From the NCBI GenBank assembly GCA_965153355.1, contig OZ231126.1, positions 7,502,001-7,566,000 of the forward strand: a stretch of 64,000 nucleotides of DNA. Direction: 5' to 3'. The notes beneath the pieces are model-generated. The model saw only the letters and a list, made by a program, of their open reading frames with translations. It did no database searches and was not told the origin of the DNA. The stretch is from Flaccisagitta enflata (Eukaryota > Chaetognatha > Sagittoidea > Aphragmophora). A program made the translations under genes and the position numbers. Of this stretch, positions 24,701-33,348 are shown one piece after another. Every line of letters starts with the position of its first letter. Position 1 is the first letter of the stretch.

Positions 24701-25713
24701 GGGCATCGCGGGAAAATGAAGAGTCCAAAGGGTGTAATGACGGCAGTTTTTCCTATGTCTGCCTCGGCCACCGGTATTTGGTGGTACCCTTTCAATAGAT
24801 CGACTTTTGAAAAGACCGTTTTGCCGTGAAGATTGGTGGTGAAGTCCGTTAGTGACTTTACCGGGTACTTGTCGTCTATTGTGGCATTGTTGAGTCGGCG
24901 ATAGTCGCCGCAAACTCTCCATCCTCCGCATGGGAAGTTTGCGGCGCACGAGCAAGGAGAGCTGCAAGGTTTTTGAGCGACCATGAGAGGGGACGCCCAT
25001 TCGCTTTTGCCCCGGTAACAAACTCCTAGATCGACGAGTTTTTGAAATTCCTTTCGGGCGATCTCGAGTTTTTCCGGATTTAGTTTGCGCGCTTTTGATT
25101 GAATTGGGTGACAATTTGTAGGAATGTGGTGCTTGACACCGTGGGAGACGTCTTTTGGGGTGAACGACGGTGTAGAAAGCGTGGGGTAGCTGTCCAGAAG
25201 TTGATAAAAGGGGTCGGCCTTTTGGTCGACGAGGTTTATGTTGGTAACCCGATTGGGTTGATTATTGCAGCGGTCGCCCACGGGTATTTCGGACCAGTCG
25301 TTAAGGTCAATGAGGCAACGATCGCGATGGTTCGGAGCAAGATAAAAACGATTTAGGAAGTCGGCTCCTAAAATCGGTTGACGGACATCGGCTATGATGA
25401 ACGTGAAGTCGAACTCGCGATCGTCTATACAGACTTGGCGGTCTGTAAGGCCGTAACAAGGGATGTCAGACCCATTAGCTGCTTGGAGTTTCCAGGCGTT
25501 GGGTCCTGATGCGCGTTGTTGAGGGGTGGGAGGCACAATCGACCATAGGGCGCCGCCGTCGATTAGCCATCGAGTCTTGTCATTTGAGTCTTCGGCGTAG
25601 AGAAGGTGATTGCCGCCTTTTATGTCGCGGGGGAGTGCGGCGTTTACTTCTGCCCCGCTTTGCCGTTTCCCGCAAATCGTTTTTCGTCGAAGCGGGAGCA
25701 CCCAACGTCGCAT
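21784..25713 (-). CDS. pol: Element C Pol polyprotein (PR-RT-RH-IN)
   Basis: 1309 codons, in the -1 frame relative to gag and overlapping its last 70 nt. There is no need for its own start, because the first residues lie upstream of the shift site. Order: protease (WLIDGGALWSIVPP near residue 50, ILGADFL later), reverse transcriptase (LLKGYHQIPV, FPRCPFGLKNAGQDFQRMMD, VYLDDILVFS), RNase H (TTDASKIAMGG, YTDHQSL), then a short linker. Integrase follows with its zinc finger (HGLGHPG, C-x2-C), the three catalytic acids (HADITMMP, TTDRGSQFTS, NGMVERLHRRLKESL) and a GPY/F-like module. The tail is Pro/Ser/Asp-rich and ends ILSFSKPKPGNFSYQRRRPD. The protease has Asp-Gly-Gly where Asp-Ser/Thr-Gly is usual. 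No chromodomain and no env follow. Confidence 0.95.
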   Translation of the reverse strand: MRRWVLPLRRKTICGKRQSGAEVNAALPRDIKGGNHLLYAEDSNDKTRWLIDGGALWSIVPPTPQQRASGPNAWKLQAANGSDIPCYGLTDRQVCIDDREFDFTFIIADVRQPILGADFLNRFYLAPNHRDRCLIDLNDWSEIPVGDRCNNQPNRVTNINLVDQKADPFYQLLDSYPTLSTPSFTPKDVSHGVKHHIPTNCHPIQSKARKLNPEKLEIARKEFQKLVDLGVCYRGKSEWASPLMVAQKPCSSPCSCAANFPCGGWRVCGDYRRLNNATIDDKYPVKSLTDFTTNLHGKTVFSKVDLLKGYHQIPVAEADIGKTAVITPFGLFIFPRCPFGLKNAGQDFQRMMDAILGDLPFCFVYLDDILVFSNSPEEHMSHLKQIFNLLAENGLVVNRAKCVLGVSELDFLGFHVDQNGIVPLPDKVEAIRATKAPTTVKELQRFLGMVGYYRRNIRHATEHLDNLYGALEGKPRKLDWTAGCETSFQAIKEALAKAALLHHPRPNAPLALTTDASKIAMGGVLEQRGPTGWEPLAFFSARLKGTQREWPPFDRELLAAHRSIRHFRHLLEGRNFTLYTDHQSLIPALSKKSEPHTARQTYQLSNIAEFTTDIRYLRGKANVVADALSRPNGEDEEHVFITAINCIKAGSINCVGNCILDSLKATTSNADKTPICSINKPVNETKIEELSTTINSISALGIDFAEMARDQPLDADFRRLSNDPNSGLTLRKIPIGNFDLFVDVSNGPARPFVPFSWRQRVFDSIHGLGHPGIERTRQMVRNKFVWPSLRSDVSRWARNCLHCQRSKVGRNTVPPIHEFVVPNRRFSHVHADITMMPESDGHRYLLTMIDRFSRWPAAFPLKDITTESVINAFAHGWVASFGVPETITTDRGSQFTSAVWTQLLETWGIRHNTTTAYHPEANGMVERLHRRLKESLMALCDDDTSRWFWKLPMALLSLRTTLKPDIGASPSDLVYGEGIAVPGDLLPSFSNGQNTNQQRQNALAGLRLEVERLQPTQTSAHRIPDVHIPDDLQNATHVMIRRGGVQPPLTQPYVGPYRVESRTQTGVKVHLPGRGIEEIALARVKPAYADNSDSTQNSDDLDDQIPPSPPPPGRRPGPRTRQPDTTTRVTRQQSGADVRDPDPLNFDPGEGTSAQAKNRSNPVDTDSEDEHLRRLRRLRTPTVAQESDTTPNPSSAPSPPSTPDESNDPFDGHTPSDTNLAPCQCEPPDDPKAPCNSGPTRFFTKENERKFSKQRPNQTEPLPDKTTNPPPSRKRILSFSKPKPGNFSYQRRRPDVNALFNLIHEHLNS

Positions 25714-26786
25714 TTTTTGGCCTTATTACCGTAAAAGTTGTGGTAATAGCAAAGGCTTGGGTCATTGGTTGGTTGCGGTTTTGATTGCGGAGCCGGAGTT
25801 TGCGGTTTGTGCGGCGTTTGGGGTTTTTGCGGTCGGCTTCTGCCTCCGCGATTGCTGAATCCGCCGCCTCGTTGGTTTGGGAAACGACGGTTGACGGCGT
25901 TGATGTCGTCGCATTCGTCGGAGAAAGGCGCGGTGTAGTCGTCAACGGAAGTTTGGACAGCGTTGATTGATGCTGTTTTGTTGGGTTGGCGGAGTTTGCC
26001 ATCCTGATCGAAATAGGCATCGGCGTATTTTGCGGCTTCCTCAAGGGAGAAAGTTTCGATGCGTTCTTGGAGCATCCTTTGGACATCCGTTGGGAGTTCG
26101 CGGATTAGCATCTCCTTTTTGACGTCTTCAAGGTCGATGTCCTTGGTTTTGTCGTTGAGGAGGGCGACGTATTGGGACGGCCTTTTGCTGTCGCGTTTGA
26201 GACCATCGAGTATTACTGCGGCTCGTTGCTGCTTTGTTGTGCCGTATTCCGAACGAAGGTAGTTGAGGAATGCGGTCCAGTTTGCCTCGGTTGGGTCGCC
26301 CCAGAGGTACTCGTTGATTCTAGGGTTGAAGTCGACTGGAAACTTAGTTTCCAGGAAGGCGAACTTTTCCCTCGGCGTGTTGCAGAGGGCGCGGATGAAC
26401 GCATTTTCTGTTCGTCTTATCCAATGGTCGACGTTCTTCTTGTCGAATGCGGGAATTTCCGGTTTTCTTTTGATCGCGTCAGGGACTTGCGCCGCGGCGG
26501 CTGCGGTCTCATTGCGCATTTCGGCGCGCATTTCATTGCGAAGTTCCTCGCGGATTGCGTCTAGTTGCGCTTGTGTAGCCATGTTTCCTTCTTCGGCGTC
26601 GGCGAAGTTTTCGGCTGCTTGGTTTAGTTGCTGCGGAGCTGGTTGAGGGAAGTTAAAAGCTCCTGGACCGGTTGGGCTTGGCGTTCGAGAGCGGATTATT
26701 TCGGCGCGGCCAAGGCCGTGACTGGGGACTTGGAGATGCTGTCGTGTTTCGCGGGCTGCTGCTCGTTGTTCTCGCGGCGTTTGCAT
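25644..26786 (-). CDS. gag: Element C Gag
   Basis: 380 codons from ATG (26786-26784) to TAA. A second in-frame ATG at NMATQAQLD matches the internal Met found at the start of the core in the other elements. The N-terminal part is Gln/Arg-rich. The central capsid-like part (KPEIPAFDKKNVDHWIRRTE; RPSQYVALL...; ELPTDVQRML) aligns in order with the Gag of B and D. A basic Gly/Arg and Pro/Gln-rich segment follows. A C-x2-H-x9-C-x3-C knuckle (CYYHNFYGNKAKKCDVGC) lies near the end, a non-canonical nucleic-acid binding motif known from CsRn1-like elements. It would form the particle shell and bind the genomic RNA. Confidence 0.93.
   Translation of the reverse strand: MQTPREQRAAARETRQHLQVPSHGLGRAEIIRSRTPSPTGPGAFNFPQPAPQQLNQAAENFADAEEGNMATQAQLDAIREELRNEMRAEMRNETAAAAAQVPDAIKRKPEIPAFDKKNVDHWIRRTENAFIRALCNTPREKFAFLETKFPVDFNPRINEYLWGDPTEANWTAFLNYLRSEYGTTKQQRAAVILDGLKRDSKRPSQYVALLNDKTKDIDLEDVKKEMLIRELPTDVQRMLQERIETFSLEEAAKYADAYFDQDGKLRQPNKTASINAVQTSVDDYTAPFSDECDDINAVNRRFPNQRGGGFSNRGGRSRPQKPQTPHKPQTPAPQSKPQPTNDPSLCYYHNFYGNKAKKCDVGCSRFDEKRFAGNGKAGQK
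25665..25671 (-). promoter_or_regulatory. Element C -1 frameshift site GGGAAAC
   Basis: On the minus strand the gag codons read GCG GGA AAC GGC, so the heptamer G GGA AAC fits X XXY YYZ in the gag frame. Slipping back one base gives GGG AAA CGG and enters pol. The gag stop lies about 24 nt downstream. Confidence 0.8.
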
Positions 26787-28481
26787 TGGGTGATGTTTGA
26801 GAAGGCTCGGCGTTGTTCAAGGAATGGCATGAAAGGAAAGTGTAGGACGGATTAGGTGTTGCTAAAAGTAAAAAGGTTAGATACACAACACAATCTACCC
26901 CGGTTCACCTGACTGGGCAGGTGCTTTTGCCTGCACCGAGGTCCTCCTTTCGCCACTGTTCCTGTCTGGGCTGGACGGACAACGGCGGCTTCAAGCCCGC
27001 TGAAGCTGCGGTATTCAGGATGTGGAGCTTTAAGCGGCCTCCAGGGGTTTAGGAGACCGGTGCTCTTGAGGACGCGGCGTGGAAGAGCGAGCGTAGCCCA
27101 ATTCGTTTGGCCGCTACGAGACGAGAGGTTTGGCAGCAGTTTTGGAGTTTGTTGAAAATCTCATTTGCATATCGTGGCGCCGGAGACGGAAAGTTGGATG
27201 ACCGTTGGAATCAGGGAGGTCAACTTGCCCAGGTGCGGTGAAGTTTCCCCGCTGTGGGACGAGCGGTTCAGGAGATACAGCTGTTCAAAGTTTTCGTGTT
27301 GAGGTAATTAGCATATTGCGGCTTAGGAGTATCGGAATTGGTCTTGTAAGATGTTTGTTGGATGCGCAATGCTTGACTTGGGGGGGGCGGAGCCAATCAG
27401 AATTGAGGTATCTTGTACCGTTTTCGAGATATTTGAGGTTAAGCGTCGGCGAAGGGAGATTTTCTGGTTATTTGACCGTAGCTTCGCCGTGATTGGTCAA
27501 AAGTCGAATCGGAGCTCAGGCTTTTGTTCGTGCTGCTTTTGCGCTTCCGATGAACCCCCCACAAGTAGGGTTTGGATGAATCGTTGAGAAGTTGGTTGGA
27601 CAACCCTCCTGGGTTGTTTGATCATCGATGTGGCCAAATCAAGGACAGAGAAGCAATGGCCTTTATTTTTTTGAAGATTCGGCGAGAAGAGATTGGTGTG
27701 CTCTCAGATGGTAAAAACGGCGGCCCTGGGTCTCGAAACCACAGGGACCATCTGAGGAGTGAATGGGATTTGGCCCGGACATATGCCAGAACCTATGGAA
27801 TGTAGATCTCAATGAAATGTTCCTAGGTTTCAGGTGCATATGCATGTGGGTGGAGGTCAGTCAAGTAAGTCAATACCCAAGGGAAAGCAAAATTATGATG
27901 CCAGGTCAGACTCCTGGACTTGTGATCCCTAGCGGTCCTTTGGTTCCGACAGACAGACGGAACCGCAGGCACAGAGTGTATGGATATATTAGTGTGCAAC
28001 CTGCACATGCGACCTTGACTCCGAATCCTACCCAGCAATCCAAAGCAGAGCTAAAAAACAGGGACTCAACTATGCCAGGGAACCCTTAAGAGGGTATGGC
28101 TGCCCACCACTGCACTTGGAATCTGGGACTTGGAGACGGATGGGTTGTGACCTCCAACTGCCACTGTGAGTTTTTCTCCAGGCTGTTTCTATATGGTTAG
28201 CCCTCTCAAGGCACGCAAAGAGAGGCATTGACCAGGGAATCACCCCTTGCTACTAGTCAGACTTCCATATAGCACCAGACAAGGAGATGGCATAACTGCC
28301 TCGGGCTGAGGGTACTACTGGTTTATCACAATCTACTATGGTTTGGAAAAGGACTAACATGAGGGAACCCTTAAGAGGGTATCAAAGCCAGTTCCGCCCC
28401 GCACCAGTTTCCCACTCTGTGGAGCCTCCCTCCGGTGGATGCCGCTCCTGGGCAGAGGCCACCAGGTTGGATTTACAGTCC
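26787..28481 (-). other. Element C 5' leader
   Basis: About 1.7 kb between primer site and gag. It holds ATTTGCATAT at 27165-27174 (plus-strand reading) and two copies of a 21-bp word beginning AGGGAACCCTTAAGAGGG (28077-28097 and 28362-28382). Small frames on both strands show no protein features. Confidence 0.6.
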
Positions 28482-28499
28482 GATAGATCGGGCTCACCA
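28482..28499 (-). other. Element C primer-binding site
   Basis: On the minus strand TGGTGAGCCCGATC begins 1 nt after the 5' LTR end. It is close to, but not identical with, the tRNA-Trp-type site TGGTGACCCCGAC. Which tRNA is used is inference. Confidence 0.75.
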
Positions 28500-28500
28500 G

Positions 28501-28998
28501 TGTAGATAACTAAGTTATCGGAGAGACTAGTCTGCTCTATGTATAAAAGCATAGGAGACAATACAAGAAGCTTGTAACCCTTCACACGAAATTGTGGTCA
28601 ACCACTACACAAGTAACCAGGTAGAACAAGACTGAGGAAGGAGGGTAAGCCTCCTTCTTTTAAGGGGATCCAGGGACAGGAAGTGGATCCTGATTGGCTG
28701 ACCGATTTATGAAAAAGGGTCCTTCAATCCTGTTCTAGAATATTCCAAAAGAGGATTGAAGGCGGCTAAATCTACTGCCAAATGAGGCGCTCTCATTGGC
28801 CAGAATAGTTAAGAGAAAGGCAGCTTCAATCCGCCTCGCGAACGGATGTAATAATCCTGTAACACTTTAACATGAAGAAGCTGTTACAACACAAAGTAAG
28901 AGTAAGGTCCTAAAAGCTAAACGCTGAATCTAGTGTCTTCTACTAAGCTGGTCCCTAAGGATTGCCAGCAATAATCCTACAGGCCTTGGGAGGCCACA
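28501..28998 (-). repeat. Element C 5' LTR (498 bp)
   Basis: It matches the 3' LTR base for base as far as I can read it, including the 12 bp of polypurine tract that follow on the plus-strand right side (28999-29010). Confidence 0.92.
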
Positions 28999-29010
28999 CG
29001 CCCCCCAGAT
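28999..29010 (-). other. Ectopic polypurine-tract copy outside element C 5' LTR
   Basis: CGCCCCCCAGAT (plus strand) repeats 21590-21601, but here it lies outside the element, between LTR and telomeric DNA. A normal integration would leave host sequence here. Confidence 0.85.
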
Positions 29011-29206
29011 TAGGTTAGGGTAGGTTAGGTTGGGTTAGGGTTAGGAGGTTAGGTTGTTAGGGTTAGAGTGAGGTTAGAGGTTAGTTGTAGGTTAGGTTAA
29101 GGTGGCGGGTTGTTAGGCTAGGGCAGGCAGTTGGTTAGGGGCTAGGGTTAGTTGGGTTAGGTTAGGTAGGAAAAGCAGGTTGGCTTGGAGGGTTAGGGTT
29201 AGGAGG

Positions 29207-29239
<33 letters not shown>

Positions 29240-29258
29240 GTTGGGTTAGGGTTAGGGT
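29011..29258 (+). repeat. Telomeric tract T2 (TTAGGG)n, partly degenerate
   Basis: Starts TAGGTTAGGGTAGG right after the PPT copy of element C, so the left part is imperfect. The last roughly 60 bp are mostly TTAGGG and end ...TTAGGGT at element B. Confidence 0.93.
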
Positions 29259-30126
29259 TATAGCTGTGACTTATGTTTTACTTAAGCTTTGATATTTTTG
29301 GTTAGAAATGCTTAAGTCCTTCGCTTAATATAGTAGTCGGTCTTTATTGGTACAAACAGGTTCCCAGTAGTGGACCATCATGTAGAGTAACATTTGCCCT
29401 TTCCAAATCTGTATCGCACTTTACTTTGGTATCTGTCGTTTGGCAGTTATTAGCGTTTTAGTGATAACACCTCATTTGCATAATGTTGTCTCTCCTTTTT
29501 ACTCCGTGGTGCCACTTTGGTTCCACCCCATGGTGTGACCCCTCCACCATAGGTTACCATAAAACTTAACTAAAGGTGACTCCAAATCTGCCCTCAGATT
29601 TGGGCTACGATGAGCCGTTTGGCTGCCCCTGCCCCAAGGCTGATCCAGCCCTTTGTCTCTTCCCCAGCCAGGAGGATTTGCCTCCGGGTCCCCTTAGAAG
29701 ATGCTCATCTGTCTTTGGTTACCATGGTCTTTCTTATCCTCCTGTAGGAGGCGCTGGTAGTACTGTACACCTCAGAGGACATTGCCCTTTTGTTGGTCCT
29801 CTGCTTTTCCTTTGGTCACATGACCTAACTGTCATGGCAGCCTCCTTGCTCCGAGCCGGAGGGACTCTGTCAACCTTAGAGAATGAATCCTTTCATTCTG
29901 GTTCTTTGTTCTGAGTCAGAAAGACTCATAGTATTTTTCTCTTGGGATTTAATTAAAAGGCCAAAGGCCTTGGACTCGATTTTAATCTAAGTACCCCAAG
30001 GGTACATGTGTTTGTTAGAGGCCAAGTAGCCTCATATAGTAACTTGTGTCTATGGTGTTAAAGACATTATGAAATAGAGGAAAAGTACATGTAGGAGTCC
30101 ATGTACCCTTTTTCATCATCGCCACA
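29259..30126 (+). repeat. Element B 5' LTR (868 bp)
   Basis: Starts TATAGCTGTGAC and ends GCCACA. It has ATTTGCATAATG near 29474, GGTCACATGACC near 29814, a GTACCCCAAGGGTAC hairpin at 29991-30005 and an AATTAAAA-type poly(A) region near 29951. It lacks the tRNA-like segment of the longer LTRs. A frame of 112 codons here has no support. Confidence 0.92.
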
Positions 30127-30129
30127 AAT

Positions 30130-30147
30130 TGGTGACTCCCGACTAAG
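30130..30147 (+). other. Element B primer-binding site
   Basis: TGGTGACTCCCGAC starts 3 nt (AAT) after the LTR end. It is tRNA-Trp-like with a small difference. Confidence 0.75.
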
Positions 30148-32232
30148 AGTCATTTTCTCCAACCTTCTGACAACAAGCTGGGTGGGGATCAGCCCAAGTA
30201 CCTGTTTCAGGACCGCCCCCCCAGCCGCCGCCATCTTCTTCTTCACTCAGCCTGCTGCCTGGAAGTGTTCCCGTTTGAGGTTCTCTACTTATCCCAGGCA
30301 GCTCTTCCCTGCAGTGTCAGCTGTGGTCACCACGGACCACCCACTGTGGGGTGCCCCGAGTGGTATTTAGGCTGCTTCACCATCGAGTCAACAAGCCCAT
30401 CAATCCTTCAGGAGTCCTCTGACTTGGCCTCATTTGAGAAGCTGTTGGAGGCGACCACTGAGCCTGTCTACCGCCGTGGAGATCGGCCATACGGAGGGTT
30501 CGGTGCAGGAGCACCCACCCTTACAACAGGGTGAGCCGGACAGAAAGTGTAGCAACATATAACTCAACACTTTCACCACCTCCTAACCGACAGACTGACA
30601 GCCAAAGTTAAAACTGTTGTAATTCATGCTGTTACTTCCCTGTTTTATATCCACATGTTGGTCGACTTCAACAACCACCCACGGGTCAACGGCAAACGAG
30701 AGGCTCATCATATTCATCAAGCAGCTCTACAACATCAATCTGCATCCAATCGACGCCCAACAGCGCCTCCAGTCGCCCAGCAGCTCGTCGCCAATGTCAA
30801 CTTGACTTTCATCTCTACAACCACTTTTTCAACTTGGTGCTCGGCAGATGAAGACGCCTCACGCCCAAACGGCTTCGAATCTGATCGTGAAACGCAACAG
30901 GCACGTCGACCACATCGAGAGGCATCACACTCAACCGTCCATTCGATCGTCACGAGCCTCCAGCGCCTCTTCAAGCCGATCTTCTCTGCATCCTCAACGA
31001 CCGTCGACGACGCCATTTTCAAATCGCTCTCGAACGGCGAATTTTTATGCCAGGATCACGAAATTTTTATAGAAGGTACCTCTTGTCCACCTTTACCACG
31101 TCCTCAAACGGCATCGTCATACTCGACCGCGAAGTGCCCCAATTTCGCGACTGAAGTTCGTCGTCGAACCTTCGCCGCCGCCGGTAACTTCAACACGCTC
31201 TCGAACGGCCGTTTCTCAATGGATCGTCGTGAAAATTGACAGGAATGTACATCTAGGTAACCTCTACCACGTTCTCAAACGGCATCGTCCTACTCGACCG
31301 CGAAGTGCCGCAATTACGTAACTGAAGTTCGTCGTCGAACCTCCGCCGCCGCCGGAGACTTCAACACGCTCTCGAACGGCCGTCTCTCAACCAATCGTCA
31401 TCAAAACTTACAGGAATGTAGTTCAGCATCACCTCTACCTTGCCTGAAAAGGGCATCGCTCAACTCGATCGGGAAGACGCCCATTTACGCGACACAAAAT
31501 CGTCCTCGAGCCTCCGCCGCCGCCGACGACTTCAACAACCTCCAGATCGCTCAATTCTCGTCCGAGGTCGATGAAACGCGGAGGGAAAGTGTAACAGAGT
31601 CTCCTCTACGACTAACAACCGTCATCCCCGCGAATTAGCGACGAGCATCGCCGCTAACAACGTTTGAATCGAGTAGGAAGCAGTTGTTGAAGGTGCCACT
31701 TCCGGTTTCCAAACGGCTCAACATGAGAAGCTCCCAATCGACTCAGAGGGACATCTACTCACCCCCTACGACCTCCAGTCATCTCCACGGCTCCGACTCA
31801 ACGCAGTTCCGCCGTAGCCGCCCTCGAAGTTGACGAGCTCTTCCAATGCAGCCACAGAAAAGTGGAAAAAAGATTTCAAACGGCCATATCTCCTAAACGG
31901 CTTGGCCGATCTGCCTGAAATTTTGCATGAAGGATCAACTCGACCTCCTCTACAACTCTACATCGTCATTTCCATGATTTCCTCGAATTCTCGCTCAGCT
32001 GCTCAGCCAGCTCATGTTAAAGAGTTCTATTAATGTTTATATCTATGTGCAGGATAAAAGCACATAATCATCACTTCTATTATCGTTTCTTCTACTCCAT
32101 TACCCGCCAATGAGCGGGTATAACGTCCATCTGCATGTGCCTGACGACATCAGCTTCCTCCCTCTCTAACAACAGTCGATAGCAGCAGCAACAGCAACAA
32201 CAGCATCGCCAGCAGCAACGACTACAGCAACA
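30148..32232 (+). other. Element B 5' leader with 171-bp repeats
   Basis: About 2.1 kb. Imperfect tandem units of 171-182 bp at 31079-31260, 31261-31431 and 31432-31602 each contain CCTCTACC-like starts, CTCAAACGGCATCG-like words and CCTCCGCCGCCGCCG. A frame at 30655-31239 (194 codons from ATG) shares short stretches (GTCGACTTC at its start; a THR-VAL-HIS-SER run; ends FIEGTS versus FMEGTS) with a frame in the element F leader, which lacks the ATG. This could be nucleotide homology only. An ATG at 32110 is in frame with gag but meets TAA after 19 codons. Confidence 0.6.
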
Positions 32233-33348
32233 ATGACTACAGAGGAACAACTAGCTCAGCTCAGAGCTATCGCAGAGCAGCAACAGCAGCAGATGGTTGA
32301 TGCAAACAATTTTGCACAAAGACAAGCAGCTCAACTGGAAGAGTCACAACGACAGCTGCAAGAGTCACAGCAGACAATCTCGCGATTGACAGAAGCATTT
32401 CAAGCATTGTCAAGTCAGCCTCAACCTCTCACTCTCACTCCTTCTCCCAAACGGAAGCCAGAGCTGCCTCCATTTGACAGCAGAAACATTCTGATATGGA
32501 TAAGAAGGATAGAGGCTGCTTACACTCGAGTTGGAGTGGTAGAAGCAAAAGATAAGTTTGCATGGCTTGAATCAATGTTCCAAGTCAAACTCAATCCTCG
32601 AATTGATTCCTTTCTCTATGGTTCCAACACAGATCAAGATTGGCTAGACTTCATCAAATACCTCAAGGACGAGTATGGCCCAACAAAGAGGCAAAAAGCT
32701 CAAAAGCTTATGGCAGAGGTACCGAGACATGACATGAAGCCATCACAATACTTGGCACAGTTGGTTGATGATACCAAAGATGTTACTGTTGATGAGATCC
32801 GCAAAGAACATCTCTTAAACACCATTCCACCCAGAATCCGCGAAATTATGGGTAAAAAGGTTGAAGAAATGGATGCAGCAGCTGTTGCAAAAAAGGCTGA
32901 TGAGTTTTTTGACCGGCAAGGCAAACCACTGGAAAGAAATGTCAATCCAGTCAACCAGGTCTCCAACACCTCGTCATATGCATCACCTCCTCCTTCCCCA
33001 GCCTTCACTGCAGCATTCTCAGATGAACAAACGGATGTCAACTTTGTCAAGAGAGGACACAAAGGCAACAACAGGGGACGCAGCAGCAGCAGTCGACCGC
33101 CGAGCAGCAGCAGCAGCCGACCGTCGAACAGCAGCAGCAGCCGATCATCATTCAACAAAACTCCCAACGCCTCATCAGGACGCCCTCAAGGAGATGCTCA
33201 TCCTCAACATCCTCCAGGCACCTGCAAGTGGCATCGTCGTTTTGGTGATAAGTCAACCAAGTGTGCATCAGACTGCCCTCTCCTCAAGAGCTTCACTCAT
33301 CAGCAAAAGACTCAGCAGGGAAACGGCAGTGGGAGCAGACGTCAGTGA
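32233..33348 (+). CDS. gag: Element B Gag
   Basis: 371 codons from ATG at 32233 to TGA. I chose this start because the upstream in-frame ATG (32110) is cut off by TAA, and the internal Met is conserved in C, D and F. The N-terminus is a Gln-rich probable coiled coil (residues about 5-60). The capsid-like core runs from KPELPPFDSRNILIWIRR to IPPRIREIMG, and a Ser/Arg-rich basic region follows. The knuckle CKWHRRFGDKSTKCASDC (C-x2-H-x9-C-x3-C) is near residue 340. It is the structural protein of the element's particle. Pol is made by a -1 shift just before its stop. Confidence 0.94.
   Translation: MTTEEQLAQLRAIAEQQQQQMVDANNFAQRQAAQLEESQRQLQESQQTISRLTEAFQALSSQPQPLTLTPSPKRKPELPPFDSRNILIWIRRIEAAYTRVGVVEAKDKFAWLESMFQVKLNPRIDSFLYGSNTDQDWLDFIKYLKDEYGPTKRQKAQKLMAEVPRHDMKPSQYLAQLVDDTKDVTVDEIRKEHLLNTIPPRIREIMGKKVEEMDAAAVAKKADEFFDRQGKPLERNVNPVNQVSNTSSYASPPPSPAFTAAFSDEQTDVNFVKRGHKGNNRGRSSSSRPPSSSSSRPSNSSSSRSSFNKTPNASSGRPQGDAHPQHPPGTCKWHRRFGDKSTKCASDCPLLKSFTHQQKTQQGNGSGSRRQ

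Larger units (their letters stand above)
21092..29010 (-). mobile_element. Element C: complete Ty3-type LTR retrotransposon, minus strand
   Basis: LTR to LTR 21092-28998 (7907 bp), with two LTRs of 498 bp that look identical, gag and pol both open, a primer-binding site and a polypurine tract. It is the only element in the array on the minus strand and belongs to a more distant subfamily, with a short LTR, shorter pol and different tail. Its left edge follows ...TTAGGGT. Its right edge overruns the LTR by 12 bp (28999-29010) that copy the polypurine tract, after which telomeric repeats start. The identical LTRs indicate a recent insertion. Confidence 0.95.

Noticed and set aside
29576-29914. 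112-codon frame in both element B LTRs
   Set aside because: LTR-internal, no domain, not conserved in related LTRs.
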